Of a DNA stretch of 64,000 bases, positions 33,633-42,707 are shown one piece after another. The notes under the pieces were generated by a model. The model did no database searches, was not told where the DNA came from, and saw only the letters and a list, made by a program, of their open reading frames with translations. Position 1 is the stretch's first letter; every line of letters begins with the position of its first letter. The translations under genes and the position numbers were made by a program. Source of the DNA: Desulfoprunum benzoelyticum (GTDB lineage Bacteria; Desulfobacterota; Desulfobulbia; Desulfobulbales; Desulfocapsaceae); NCBI RefSeq assembly GCF_014201505.1, contig NZ_JACHEO010000013.1:43950-107949 (forward strand). Reading direction: 5' to 3'.

Positions 33633-33737
33633 AGATTGAGCATCACTCCGGGGCCGGCCCGAGCAATGAAGATCGATGTCTTTGAATACAGATTGACCTT
33701 TCGGACGACAGGGCCTGTCCCACCGTAACCAGACAAT

Positions 33738-33772
33738 AAAAAAAGGGTCTCAGGATGAAAACCTGAAACCCT
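33738..33772 (-). terminator. Terminator of tRNA-Leu
   Basis: On the minus strand AAGGGTTTCAGG pairs with CCTGAGACCCTT (one internal mismatch/G-U) around a 7-nt loop, followed by TTTTT. It begins 10 nt after the tRNA end. Confidence 0.8.
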
Positions 33773-33781
33773 TGAATTTAC

Positions 33782-33868
33782 TGGTGCCGGAGGTCGGGGT
33801 CGAACCGACACGGGGTTGCCCCCGCTGGATTTTGAGTCCAGTGCGTCTACCAGTTTCACCACTCCGGC
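33782..33868 (-). tRNA. tRNA-Leu (anticodon CAA)
   Basis: This is an 87-nt class II tRNA with a long variable arm. The acceptor GCCGGAG pairs with CTCCGGC, and discriminator A plus encoded CCA end at 33782. The anticodon stem CTGGA/TCCAG holds CTCAAAA, anticodon CAA, reading UUG. The variable arm GCGGGGGCAACCCCGT and T-arm GGTTCGACCCC are normal. Confidence 0.95.
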
Positions 33869-34010
33869 GTTGGAGAAAACTTATACCGTACCACTTCCCC
33901 TGCAGTCAAGCAGAAAGGGGGGAGACTCCGCATCGTTCCCGGCAAGGCCGGCAACCATTGTCGGCACCACCTCGGACCAACCGCAGATGTTCAGGTCAAC
34001 GGCTCCTTCA

Positions 34011-34643
34011 TCACCCTCCACTTGCCTTGTACATCCGGTAATTGCTCATGACTTTACGCACATAATCAATAGTTTCCGGAATCCTGGGAACCCCGCCGGC
34101 CCTCTTCACCAACCCTGGACCGGCGTTGTAGGCTGCAAGTGACAGGATCAAATTATTGTCAAAGGTGTCGAGAAGACTGCGCAGGTAGCGCACTCCGCCG
34201 TCAATATTTTCTCCCGGGTTAAAAGGATTTTCGACCCTGAGGTCCGCCGCCGTACCCGGCATCAGCTGCATCAGACCCTGGGCGCCTTTGCTGGAGACGG
34301 CCCGGTGATTGAAATCCGACTCGGTCCGGATCACGGCCTTGATCAGGTACGGATCGACATTGTACATGCTCCCGACCCGCTTGATGTACTGGTCGTAGGT
34401 CGAAGGCGAGATGGTCCCTCGGTATGTCCCTTTGTACACCCTGTAAGTGTTACGGGGACTTTCAATGTATTTTTGGCGAGGGGTGAAGGGCTTGCAGTTC
34501 TGGCCGGTCGGCGTATTCGTAAAATGCATTCTACCTCGGCCATCATCACAGACAAACATGTCGGCCCACCCTTCACCCACGGCACAGAAACAGGCCAGCA
34601 CCCCTGTCATCACCAGCGTTGTCCAGGAACATCGTCTCTTCAC
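34011..34643 (-). CDS. Soluble lytic transglycosylase (SLT domain)
   Basis: This is a 210-residue secreted protein. A signal peptide (MKRRCSWTTLVMTGVLACFC, ending about AVGEGWA) is followed by a DUF4124-like segment (MFVCDDGRGRMHFTNTP). The SLT domain from about 90 has the catalytic Glu in VIRTESDFNHRAVSSKGAQG, then LMQLMPGTAADLRVENPFNP and LSLAAYNAGPGLVKRAGGVP. It cleaves glycan strands of peptidoglycan in the periplasm, giving anhydro-muropeptides. It is a small, MltE/Slt-like enzyme. It is a monocistronic gene 36 nt upstream of, and on the same strand as, the tRNA-Leu side. Confidence 0.9.
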   Translation of the reverse strand: MKRRCSWTTLVMTGVLACFCAVGEGWADMFVCDDGRGRMHFTNTPTGQNCKPFTPRQKYIESPRNTYRVYKGTYRGTISPSTYDQYIKRVGSMYNVDPYLIKAVIRTESDFNHRAVSSKGAQGLMQLMPGTAADLRVENPFNPGENIDGGVRYLRSLLDTFDNNLILSLAAYNAGPGLVKRAGGVPRIPETIDYVRKVMSNYRMYKASGG

Positions 34644-34679
34644 ACGAGTCCTCTCGAGAGCAAATTGAATGTGGTGCCG

Positions 34680-35324
34680 CTATTTCTTTCTCTTCTCCCA
34701 ATCGGCCAGGAACTGCTCGATTCCGATGTCGGTGAGAGGATGTTTGGCCAGCTGGGCGATAACCTTGAAGGGAATGGTGGCGATATCGGCCCCGATCAAA
34801 GCCGCATCGACAACATGCTGCGGGCTGCGGATGCTGGCCACAATCACCTCGCTCTCGTAGCCGTAATTGCTGTATACGGTCATGATATCCTGGATCAGAT
34901 CCATGCCGCTGACGCCGATATCATCGAGCCGGCCGACAAAGGGACTGACAAAGGTCGCTCCGGCCTTGGCGGCGAGCAGGGCCTGCGCCGCAGAGAAGAC
35001 CAGCGTCACATTGGTCTTGATTCCTTCGGCGGCAAGCCGCCTGACCGCCTTGATGCCCTCCGTGGTCATCGGCACCTTGACAACGATATTGTCATTGATC
35101 GCCGCCAGTTTCCGGGCCTCGCCGACCATCCCCTCCGTATCGAGACTGACGACTTCGGCACTGATCGGGCCGTCGACAATCTGACAGATTTCGCTGATGA
35201 TCTCCTCGAACGGCTTGTTTTCTTTGGCAATGAGAGATGGATTGGTGGTCACGCCATCAACCATCCCCATTTCCACACCTTTTTGTATTTCATTTATGTT
35301 AGCGGTATCAATAAAGAATTTCAT
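34680..35324 (-). CDS. Transaldolase-like protein (fructose-6-phosphate aldolase/TalC family)
   Basis: This is a 214-residue TIM barrel. [20 protein letters not shown] and [14 protein letters not shown] open the protein; the Schiff-base Lys is in [20 protein letters not shown], followed by [20 protein letters not shown] and [15 protein letters not shown]. This short form is called TalC or FSA and acts either as a transaldolase in the pentose phosphate pathway or as a fructose-6-phosphate aldolase; biochemical assignment is not possible by sequence alone. The start ATG overlaps the YHS gene stop by four bases (ATGA), so the longer ORF to 35360 is not the true start. Confidence 0.9.
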   Translation of the reverse strand: MKFFIDTANINEIQKGVEMGMVDGVTTNPSLIAKENKPFEEIISEICQIVDGPISAEVVSLDTEGMVGEARKLAAINDNIVVKVPMTTEGIKAVRRLAAEGIKTNVTLVFSAAQALLAAKAGATFVSPFVGRLDDIGVSGMDLIQDIMTVYSNYGYESEVIVASIRSPQHVVDAALIGADIATIPFKVIAQLAKHPLTDIGIEQFLADWEKRKK

Positions 35325-35587
35325 TTCTCTTCTCCCTGTTGGATAAAAATATTGCAGCACTTTTCGCTGCAGAAATAGATGATCTCACCCTTGTGCTGCA
35401 GATGGATGGCCTGCTGTCGCGGCACGAGGGTATGGCATACCGGATCTTCGACGAGAACATCGCTGACCTTGGCGTCGCTGTTCGGTGGTCCCGCTTTCTT
35501 CTCGACCTCCCGCCTGCCCTTCAGGCTCCCGACCAGCAACCGATAGGCGATAAATACCAATACGGCAAGGATGACAAACCGAAGCAC
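35321..35587 (-). CDS. Small membrane-anchored YHS/TRASH-domain protein
   Basis: This is an 88-residue protein: one N-terminal membrane helix ([20 protein letters not shown]), a basic linker, and a metal-binding YHS/TRASH core from about 48, with [20 protein letters not shown] and [18 protein letters not shown]. The Cys pattern suggests metal binding (copper, iron or other soft metal). Such proteins are common in deltaproteobacteria, often in a sequence context with no metal operon. The start is a GTG with AGGAAATT upstream. Its stop overlaps the transaldolase start. Confidence 0.8.
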   Translation of the reverse strand: MLRFVILAVLVFIAYRLLVGSLKGRREVEKKAGPPNSDAKVSDVLVEDPVCHTLVPRQQAIHLQHKGEIIYFCSEKCCNIFIQQGEEK

Positions 35588-35669
35588 AATTTCCTCTCGT
35601 TACCAGCGTGCAGAGAATAAACGTATCCGAGGTTAAGTATCACCCGGAGAATATGACATCAGATACAAA

Positions 35670-36212
35670 TCAATCCCAGTTCTCCCGGAAAATCTCCTGC
35701 AATGGGACACTCCCCTGGGCCATGTGCGCCACAAGTTCCGCTTCCATCTCCCTGACCGTTTTCGCATGGGCCCTGCTCCACAGCTCGGGAGCGATCTCGG
35801 CCAGTGGCCGCAGGACGAACAACCTGCCCTGCAATCGAGGATGAGGCAGAACAAGTTCTGGGATATTGACAGTGATATCATTATAATAGAGAATATCCAG
35901 ATCGAGCGTACGATCCTCGTAGCCCAAGGCCCGCTCATTCCTCGCTCTGCCGAACACGGCTTCAATCTGCAGCAGAACTGTCAGTACCTGCAGAGGAGAA
36001 AGACTCGTCTCCAGTTCACCGACGGCATTGGTAAACCAGTTCGGGCTGGTCATTCCCACCGGTGACGAGACATACGGATGCGAGAGGGCAACGGTGGCAA
36101 TGTCGTCCACCTCACCGATAGCCCGCCAGGCCGCGGTCAGCACTTCCTTGCCGTTGCCCAGATTCGATCCCAGACCGATGAATACCCTCTCCACCCCGCT
36201 CGCCTTCTTCAA
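35670..36212 (-). CDS. folK: HPPK (6-hydroxymethyl-7,8-dihydropterin pyrophosphokinase)
   Basis: This is a 180-residue enzyme of folate biosynthesis: VFIGLGSNLGNGKEVLTAAW at the start, LQIEAVFGRARNERALGYED, then the signature DRTLDLDILYYNDI, and VLPHPRLQGRLFVLRPLAEI. It transfers pyrophosphate from ATP to the pterin. The start is a TTG (6 nt after the dapB stop on the same strand) with AGGA further upstream; an internal GTG at V7 is possible. It is last in the dap gene run. Folate supply suits an organism using the THF-dependent Wood-Ljungdahl pathway, but the link is only contextual. Confidence 0.92.
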   Translation of the reverse strand: MKKASGVERVFIGLGSNLGNGKEVLTAAWRAIGEVDDIATVALSHPYVSSPVGMTSPNWFTNAVGELETSLSPLQVLTVLLQIEAVFGRARNERALGYEDRTLDLDILYYNDITVNIPELVLPHPRLQGRLFVLRPLAEIAPELWSRAHAKTVREMEAELVAHMAQGSVPLQEIFRENWD

Positions 36213-36217
36213 CCGGA

Positions 36218-37027
36218 TCAGAAATCCTGCAGCCCCAGGACATCAAACATGCTGTAGAGGCCGCATTCCTGTTCGACGACCCAGGCCGCAGCCGTTGCCG
36301 CTCCCTTGGCAAAATGGTCCCGGCTGTGGGCGCGATGCGAGATCTCAAGCCGTTCGCCCGGTCCGGCAAATAGAATGGTATGCTCGCCGACGATATCCGC
36401 CGCCCTGATCGACTGGATCCCGATTTCGTGGGGTTTGCGCTCACCGACAATGCCGTTGCGCTCGAAGACCGCGACATCACTGAAATTCCGGTTCACCCCC
36501 GCCGCCGCCATTTCCCCGAGTTTCAACGCGGTCCCGCTGGGCGCGTCCTTCTTCCGGTTGTGATGGGCCTCGATGATCTCGATATCGTAATCGTCGCCCA
36601 AAACTGCCGCCGTCTTCTTGGCCAGCTTGAACAGGACATTGACACAGATTGACATGTTCGGCGATTGAACACAGGGGAAACTGCGGCTGAGTTCCTTCAG
36701 TTCCGCGAGGTTCTCCGGCGACAGACCGGTCGTCCCGATCACCATGGCCTTGCCGTGTCTGGCGGCAAGGCGGGCGAATTCCATCGTTGCCTTGTGAAAG
36801 GTGAAGTCAATGAGCACATCGCCCTGATCGATCACCGCTTCCAGCCCCTTACGGATAACAATGCCGCTCCTGGTACCGGTCAGCAATTCGCCGACATCCC
36901 TGCCGATATGGAGATTGCCGGTGGCTTCGAAGGCCGCGGCATACTCCAGCCGGGGATGTTCGCCGACCATATGGGCCACACGCCGCCCCATCCTGCCGGT
37001 CGCTCCGGCGATAATGACCTTGATCAT
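36218..37027 (-). CDS. dapB: 4-hydroxy-tetrahydrodipicolinate reductase
   Basis: This is a 269-residue enzyme. The nucleotide-binding loop is VIIAGATGRMGRRVAHMV, and VLIDFTFHKATMEFARLAAR and AMVIGTTGLSPENLAELKEL follow. The catalytic motif EAHHNRKKDAPSGTALKLGE contains the paired His and the Lys. It reduces the DapA product with NAD(P)H on the way to lysine and meso-diaminopimelate for peptidoglycan. The ribosome-binding site GGAGGAGCG is strong. It lies 44 nt after dapA and 5 nt before folK, so all are probably on one transcript. Confidence 0.95.
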   Translation of the reverse strand: MIKVIIAGATGRMGRRVAHMVGEHPRLEYAAAFEATGNLHIGRDVGELLTGTRSGIVIRKGLEAVIDQGDVLIDFTFHKATMEFARLAARHGKAMVIGTTGLSPENLAELKELSRSFPCVQSPNMSICVNVLFKLAKKTAAVLGDDYDIEIIEAHHNRKKDAPSGTALKLGEMAAAGVNRNFSDVAVFERNGIVGERKPHEIGIQSIRAADIVGEHTILFAGPGERLEISHRAHSRDHFAKGAATAAAWVVEQECGLYSMFDVLGLQDF

Positions 37028-37071
37028 GGTGACGCTCCTCCTGTATTGCTGTTCGGCTGACTGCTCCCAGC

Positions 37072-37953
37072 TCAGATCAATCCCAGACCGGCCATTGCCG
37101 ATCGCAGTTTCTCGATACCGCCTGCATCCAGAGGAGCGAGCGGTAGCCTGGGCAGACCGCTGCGGATCTTGCCCAGCAATTCCGCCCCGGCTTTGGCCGG
37201 GACCGGATTCGGGGCGCAGAACAGTGCCTTCATCAGGGGATACATCCGGTAATGCAGGGCATTCGCCTTGGCCAGATCACCGGCCAGCGCCGCTTCCATC
37301 AGCTCGGCCATCCCTTTGGGATAGACGTTGGAGATGACCGATATCACGCCCTTGCCGCCCAGCAGCACGGTCGGCATCGCGGTGAAATCATCGCCTGAAA
37401 GGACAATGAAGTCGTCGGGACAGAGGCGGATCAGATCGCTGATCTGTTCGATGCTGCCGCAGGCCTCCTTGATGCCGATGATATTTTTGACCTCGGCAAG
37501 TCGGGCCACGGTCTCGGGCAGCATGTTGATCGCCGTCCGCCCCGGCACGTTGTACAGCAACATCGGGATGTCGACGGCCTCGGCTATGGCCTTGTAATGC
37601 TGGTAGAGGCCCTCGGCATTCGGCTTGTTGTAGTACGGCGTCACCGACAGCACGGCATCGGCGCCACTTTCCCTGGCGCTCTCCGTCAGTTCGATGGCCT
37701 CGAGAGTGTTGTTGGCCCCGGTTCCGGCAACGACCGGAACTCGACCGGCCACCGTCTGCACGGTCAGCTCGATGACCCGCTTGTGCTCGTTGAAATCAAG
37801 GGTCGCCGATTCACCGGTCGTTCCACATGGCACGATTCCATGGGTCCCCTGAGCGATCTGGAACTCGATCAGATCGACAAGCCCCTGTTCGTCCAAACGA
37901 CCATCAATAAAGGGCGTGACTATTGCGACATATGCGCCATGGAATTTCTTCAT
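37072..37953 (-). CDS. dapA: 4-hydroxy-tetrahydrodipicolinate synthase
   Basis: This is a 293-residue TIM-barrel lyase. MKKFHGAYVAIVTPFIDGRL opens the protein; GIVPCGTTGESATL binds pyruvate/ASA; the catalytic Tyr is in VLSVTPYYNKPNAEGLYQHY; the Schiff-base Lys is in NIIGIKEACGSIEQISDL. It condenses pyruvate with aspartate semialdehyde. The ATG at 37953 has GGAGG 8 nt upstream; the ORF extends 5 residues more but without support. It lies between dapF and dapB. Confidence 0.95.
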   Translation of the reverse strand: MKKFHGAYVAIVTPFIDGRLDEQGLVDLIEFQIAQGTHGIVPCGTTGESATLDFNEHKRVIELTVQTVAGRVPVVAGTGANNTLEAIELTESARESGADAVLSVTPYYNKPNAEGLYQHYKAIAEAVDIPMLLYNVPGRTAINMLPETVARLAEVKNIIGIKEACGSIEQISDLIRLCPDDFIVLSGDDFTAMPTVLLGGKGVISVISNVYPKGMAELMEAALAGDLAKANALHYRMYPLMKALFCAPNPVPAKAGAELLGKIRSGLPRLPLAPLDAGGIEKLRSAMAGLGLI

Positions 37954-38010
37954 GTTGCGTTCCTCCAAAAATCCTGCCTTAATTGTCTTCCTTGCTCAAC
38001 CCCGCTGCTC

Positions 38011-38847
38011 TCAGAGCAGGGATTCGACGGTCAGCAGCCCTTCGTAAATGAGCCGCGCCGGGCCCTGCAGACGAACGTTGCCGATACCACGCCCCTCCAT
38101 CTGGTCAAAGGCGACTGTCAGTCGTTCACCACCGGAGGTAACGACCTGTACGGGCGGTTGGACCTTTCGCCGCAGACCGGCGATGATCGCCGAGGCGACC
38201 GCTCCGGTGCCACAGGCCATGGTTTCGTCTTCAACGCCCCGTTCATAGGTGCGGACATGAAGTCTGCCGTCCGGCAGCAGGCGGACAAAGTTGACATTCG
38301 TCCCTGCCGGCTGAAACACGCGATGAAAACGGATCTCCCTTCCCCATTCTTTAACGGGAATGGTCTCCACGTCAATAAAAATAACTGCATGCGGAACCCC
38401 GGTGTTGATCGAATCGACGGTCAGAGATCGGCCATCGACATCGATCGTTCGATCCGGCTGATGATCGACCGGATCGGTCATCAGCACGCTGACGGTTTCG
38501 TCTTCGTCCAGGACCTCGGCCTCGATCACCCCGGCGATGGTCTCAAAATGCATCGTTTTTCCTGCGATTCCGGATCGATAGGCAAATCTCGCGGCACATC
38601 TGGCGCCATTGCCGCACATCTCGGCAACAGAACCGTCGGCATTGTAGAATCGCCATTTGAAATCGGCGACATAGCTGTCTTCAATCAGGATCAGGCCATC
38701 GGCGCCGACGGAGAATTTTCGCCGGCAGATCCTGCGGGCGAAATCAGGCTGCTCTGCAGGAGCAAGCAAGGGACGACGATGGTCGATGATGACGAAATCA
38801 TTGCCGGCTCCGCTCATTTTGGCAAAGGCCAACGGAAACATGCTCAT
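38011..38847 (-). CDS. dapF: Diaminopimelate epimerase
   Basis: This is a 278-residue enzyme: FAKMSGAGNDFVIIDHRRPL, then the first catalytic Cys in MCGNGARCAARFAYRSG and the second in ETMACGTGAVASAIIAGLRR, giving the two-base racemase pair. It converts LL- to meso-diaminopimelate. I choose the ATG at 38847 by family length (274-280); the frame is open another 38 codons and the ribosome-binding site is not strong, so the start is the least certain part. It lies 58 nt upstream of dapA. Confidence 0.93.
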   Translation of the reverse strand: MSMFPLAFAKMSGAGNDFVIIDHRRPLLAPAEQPDFARRICRRKFSVGADGLILIEDSYVADFKWRFYNADGSVAEMCGNGARCAARFAYRSGIAGKTMHFETIAGVIEAEVLDEDETVSVLMTDPVDHQPDRTIDVDGRSLTVDSINTGVPHAVIFIDVETIPVKEWGREIRFHRVFQPAGTNVNFVRLLPDGRLHVRTYERGVEDETMACGTGAVASAIIAGLRRKVQPPVQVVTSGGERLTVAFDQMEGRGIGNVRLQGPARLIYEGLLTVESLL

Positions 38848-38983
38848 TATGACGTCTACTGGCTGAGGGGCTATTCGCTTCCCGCTGGATACAGACAACT
38901 GAACCCTCCAGCCGGGAAAATCCGAGGGCTTGGAGGGTTCACCATCCAGGCACGGCCTCACCTGGCACTATTGCATAACCGTA

Positions 38984-40045
38984 TTAATCCCTGGTCGTCG
39001 CCTCGGCCGATTTTGCGCTCTCATTCGCCGGGGTGCCCTGGTCGATGGCCGTCACCGCATAGTAGTAGCGTACGCCCGGTTCGGCCTTGGTATCGACGAA
39101 CAGGGTATAGACCGGTTCGACCTCCCCAACCAGGATCATTTCCTTCGCCGAGGCGGTACGACGGTAGACCCGGTATCCGCCCAGGTCCTCTTCACCCGAT
39201 TTTTCCCACAACACCTTGATGCCCATATCCGTTTCGATGGCGGATACGCCGATCGGTGCGGCGGGAGGGGTCAGATCTGCGGCGAGGGTGGAGACCGGCT
39301 TGCTGATCCCGCCAGCCACGACTTCCTTGCCGACCAGCAGCTGCGACTGAACCTGATAGGTGTACTGCTGCTTAAGCGCCACCTGGCGATCGACAAAGCT
39401 CGTCCCCTTGACTACCCCGATCTTTTCGAAATCCCGGCCACTCGTGCTGCGCAGCACCTGGTACTGCAGAGGATGGCCCAGCGGACCGCCATCGCGGAGC
39501 TCGGTTACCGGCTGCCATTTGAGGACGATTTCCCTGTTGCCGACTCTGGCGGAGACATTCTCCGGCGCCCTCGCCGGCACCTGCCAGATAAAGGTGATGA
39601 TATTGGAATCGGCACTCTCGGCGAACCAGCTGGTCCGGGAGCGGATCTTGAAGAAATACTTGTATCCCGGCTTGAGATCGGACATGGTGAACGCGGCTTT
39701 TCTCGCCCTGCCGTCTTCGGTCGTCAATCCTGCCGGCTGCTCAACCGGGTCGACAAAGGGGATCGGGCAGGTGCTGCAGTAATCCTTGAGGGGGATTTCC
39801 GCCCGGTACAGTTCGAAGGAGGATATCGCCTCGATGTCTTTCCCCCGGATGGTCTCCCTGGGATAGGTCCAGGCCAGCGTCACCCCCTTCTCGTCCGTTT
39901 CATAGCGCAGATCCTTTATCGCCTCGGGTACAACCGTTGCCGGCGGCACCGGATGATCTTTGTATCCGCAGCCCCCGACCACCAGCAGGGATGCCCCCAT
40001 CAACAGACTTGCCCCAGCGACAACGGCCCTGTGTAGTATCCTCAT
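38984..40045 (-). CDS. Lipoprotein with fibronectin type III-like repeats
   Basis: This is a 353-residue predicted lipoprotein with lipobox LLVVGGCGYKDHPV at about residue 26. The rest consists of three Fn3-like beta-sandwiches (about 40-160, 163-255 and 260-350), with repeat signatures GVTLAWTYPRETIRG, EIVLKWQPVTELRDGGPLGH and GIKVLWEKSGEEDLGGYRVY. It contains LKPGYKYFFKIRSRT-type strands but no enzymatic motif. The start overlaps the argH stop (TGATG; a GTG one codon earlier is an alternative). Its place in the arginine/lysine gene run appears conserved in related genomes as I recall, but no function is known to me. Confidence 0.8.
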   Translation of the reverse strand: MRILHRAVVAGASLLMGASLLVVGGCGYKDHPVPPATVVPEAIKDLRYETDEKGVTLAWTYPRETIRGKDIEAISSFELYRAEIPLKDYCSTCPIPFVDPVEQPAGLTTEDGRARKAAFTMSDLKPGYKYFFKIRSRTSWFAESADSNIITFIWQVPARAPENVSARVGNREIVLKWQPVTELRDGGPLGHPLQYQVLRSTSGRDFEKIGVVKGTSFVDRQVALKQQYTYQVQSQLLVGKEVVAGGISKPVSTLAADLTPPAAPIGVSAIETDMGIKVLWEKSGEEDLGGYRVYRRTASAKEMILVGEVEPVYTLFVDTKAEPGVRYYYAVTAIDQGTPANESAKSAEATTRD

Positions 40046-41445
40046 CACGCAATCCCCATTTGTTTTTCAGCAAGACTGACCGCCTCTTCCACCCGCCGTA
40101 GCCCGGTCCCTCCGATAGAGATGCGGCTGTTGACTGAACCTTCGACGCGCAATACCTCAAAAACATCGTCTTCAATAAGCCTGGAGTGCTGCTGCAGCTG
40201 TTCGATCGTCAGATCCTCCAGTTCGCACCCCTGCTCGATGCAATGCGCCACCGTACGGCCCACAATACCATGGGCCTCTCGAAAAGGAACACCTTTTACC
40301 ACGAGATAATCGGCGAGATCGGTAGCCGTCATGCAGCCATGACGGGTTGCCTCCGCCATCCTCTCCGTCTTGAATCGCAGGTTGCGCAGCAATTCGGCCA
40401 TGATTGCCAGCGAGGCGGCGACCGTGTCGACCGCATCGAAGACCGGTTCCTTGTCTTCCTGCAGATCACGGTTGTAGGTCAACGGCAGGCCTTTGACCAG
40501 GGTGATGAGCGATATCAGGCTGCCGACCACACGGCCGCTTTTACCGCGAATCAGCTCGGGAATATCCGGGTTTTTCTTCTGCGGCATGATCGACGACCCG
40601 GTGCAGAAGGCATCGGCGATGTCGACAAAGGAAAACTCCTCGGTCGACCACAGCACCAGTTCCTCGGAAAGACGCGACAGATGGAGCTGGATCAGGGTGC
40701 AGCAACTGACGAACTCGATGGCGAAATCACGGTCGCCGACGGTATCCATGGAGTTGGCGGTGACCCCGTCGAAATCGAGGGCGGCCGCCACCTGTTCACG
40801 ATCGATCGGCAGACCGCTTCCGGCCATCGCCGCGCTTCCTAAGGGGGAAAGGTTCATTCGCCGGCGGCAGTCGACCAGCCGCGTCCTGTCCCGGCCGAAC
40901 ATCTCATAGTAGGCGAGCAGGTGGTGGGAGAGAAGCACCGGCTGGGCCCGCTGCATATGGGTGTAGCCGGGCATCACCTGGCCGAGATAGTGGCGGGCCA
41001 GAACAACGAAGGCCGTCTGCACCCCGGCCAGCAGGTCGCCGATGATGTCGCACTGGTCGCGCAGGTACATCTTCAGGTCGAGGGCGATCTGATCGTTGCG
41101 GCTGCGGGCGCTGTGCAGCCTCGCCCCCGCCGGACCGATCCGCTCGACCAGGGACTTTTCGATATTCATATGAATATCCTCGAGTTCCCGTCGAAACCGG
41201 AAGGTCCCGGCATCGATCTCGGCCTCGATTTCGCTCAGGCCGCGGATGATGTCGGCCAGCTCCTGGCGGCTGAGGATGCCACGATCGGCCAGCATCGTCG
41301 CGTGGGCCTTGCTGCCGGCGATATCGTACCTGTAGAGCCGGCTGTCATAGTGGATCGAGGCGGTGAAGGCCTCGACCGAGGCGGCGGTGGCAGCGGAAAA
41401 TCGCCCGCCCCAGAGTTTTGCCGAACCCGACTTGTCCTCGCTCAT
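40045..41445 (-). CDS. argH: Argininosuccinate lyase
   Basis: This is a 466-residue fumarase-superfamily enzyme: KLWGGRFSAATAASVEAFTA at the N-terminus, HSARSRNDQIALDLKMYLRD, GYTHMQRAQPVLLSHHLLAY, and the signature GSSIMPQKKNPDIPELIRGK. It splits argininosuccinate to arginine and fumarate, the last step of arginine synthesis. I start at MSEDKSG, six bases after the argG stop; the longer open frame lacks homology. The stop overlaps the lipoprotein start. It is part of a tightly packed argB-D-F-G-H run. Confidence 0.95.
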   Translation of the reverse strand: MSEDKSGSAKLWGGRFSAATAASVEAFTASIHYDSRLYRYDIAGSKAHATMLADRGILSRQELADIIRGLSEIEAEIDAGTFRFRRELEDIHMNIEKSLVERIGPAGARLHSARSRNDQIALDLKMYLRDQCDIIGDLLAGVQTAFVVLARHYLGQVMPGYTHMQRAQPVLLSHHLLAYYEMFGRDRTRLVDCRRRMNLSPLGSAAMAGSGLPIDREQVAAALDFDGVTANSMDTVGDRDFAIEFVSCCTLIQLHLSRLSEELVLWSTEEFSFVDIADAFCTGSSIMPQKKNPDIPELIRGKSGRVVGSLISLITLVKGLPLTYNRDLQEDKEPVFDAVDTVAASLAIMAELLRNLRFKTERMAEATRHGCMTATDLADYLVVKGVPFREAHGIVGRTVAHCIEQGCELEDLTIEQLQQHSRLIEDDVFEVLRVEGSVNSRISIGGTGLRRVEEAVSLAEKQMGIA

Positions 41446-41449
41446 ACCG

Positions 41450-42646
41450 TCATCTCTTCTGGAGGGCCTGGATCCGCAGGCGCAGGCCGTTGAGACGAAT
41501 GAAGCCGGTGGCATCGGCCTGGTCGTAGACGGTGTCCTCCTCGAAGGTGGCAAAACTTTCCTGGTACAGGGATTGATCGGATCTGCGGCCGACCACGGTG
41601 CAGTTGCCCTTGTACAGTTTGAGGCGGACGGTGCCGTTGACGCTCTGCTGGCAGGCGTCCATCGTCGTCTGCAGCAGTTCCCGCTCCGGCGAGAACCAGA
41701 AGCCGTTGTAGATCAGCTCGGAGTAGCGGGGCACCAGGGAATCGCGGATCCGCATGACCTCGCGGTCGAGGGTGATGGTCTCCAGCGCCCGGTGCGCCTC
41801 GCGCAGGATGGTCCCGCCCGGGGTCTCGTAGACGCCGCGCGATTTCATGCCGACGAAGCGGTTCTCCACCAGATCAAGGCGACCGATGCCGTTGGCGCCG
41901 CCCAGCTTGTTCAGGGTCTGGAACAGAGGCAACGGATCGAGCCTCCGGCCGTCGAGGGCCACCGGGTCGCCGTGGCAAAACTCGACTTCGAGATAGGTCG
42001 GTTGGTCGGGAGCCTGCTCGGGGGCGACGGTAAGCTTGAACATCGCCGGATCCGGTTCGTTCCACGGATCCTCGAGGATGCCGCCCTCGAAACTGATGTG
42101 CAGCAGGTTCTCGTCGGAACTGTACGGTTTTTCCTTCGTCACCGGGATCGGGATGGCATGCTGCTGAGCGAATTCGACCAGCTTCTGCCGGGAATTGAGG
42201 TCCCAGAGCCGCCACGGGGCGATGATCTTCAGTTTCGGGGCCAGACCGATATAGGCCAGCTCGAAACGGACCTGGTCATTGCCCTTGCCGGTGGCGCCAT
42301 GACTGACGGCATCAGCCCCTTCTTCAAGGGCGATCCGCACCTGTTCCTTGGCGATCAGCGGCCGCGCCAGCGAGGTGCCGAGGAGGTACGAGCCCTCGTA
42401 GATGGCGTTGGAGCGAAAGGCCGGGAAGATATAGTTCTCGACGAACTCGGTCTTGAGGTCGGAGACGATGACCTTCTCCGCCCCGGTGGCCAAGCCCTTG
42501 GCCCGCACCGCCTCCCAGTCCTCCTCCTGGCCGATGTCGGCCGAATAGGCGATCACCGAGCATTTGTATTCCTCGGCCAGCCACTTGAGAATGACCGATG
42601 TGTCCAACCCGCCGGAGTAGGCCAGAACGATCTTTTGTACATCCAT
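41450..42646 (-). CDS. argG: Argininosuccinate synthase
   Basis: This is a 398-residue enzyme with the N-type PP-loop [20 protein letters not shown], then [20 protein letters not shown], and [18 protein letters not shown]. The C-terminal region has [20 protein letters not shown], as in the family. It joins citrulline and aspartate using ATP. The gene is 61 nt downstream of argF and only a few bases upstream of argH. Confidence 0.96.
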   Translation of the reverse strand: MDVQKIVLAYSGGLDTSVILKWLAEEYKCSVIAYSADIGQEEDWEAVRAKGLATGAEKVIVSDLKTEFVENYIFPAFRSNAIYEGSYLLGTSLARPLIAKEQVRIALEEGADAVSHGATGKGNDQVRFELAYIGLAPKLKIIAPWRLWDLNSRQKLVEFAQQHAIPIPVTKEKPYSSDENLLHISFEGGILEDPWNEPDPAMFKLTVAPEQAPDQPTYLEVEFCHGDPVALDGRRLDPLPLFQTLNKLGGANGIGRLDLVENRFVGMKSRGVYETPGGTILREAHRALETITLDREVMRIRDSLVPRYSELIYNGFWFSPERELLQTTMDACQQSVNGTVRLKLYKGNCTVVGRRSDQSLYQESFATFEEDTVYDQADATGFIRLNGLRLRIQALQKR

Positions 42647-42707
42647 ATCTGTTTACCTCAGTTGAAAATGGAAATGCGGGCACTTCCTGAAAGTATCACT
42701 AATCTTC

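Noticed and set aside
37597..39219. 540-codon open frame on the plus strand
   Set aside because: Antisense to dapA and dapF, whose motifs are unmistakable; the plus-strand product resembles no protein.
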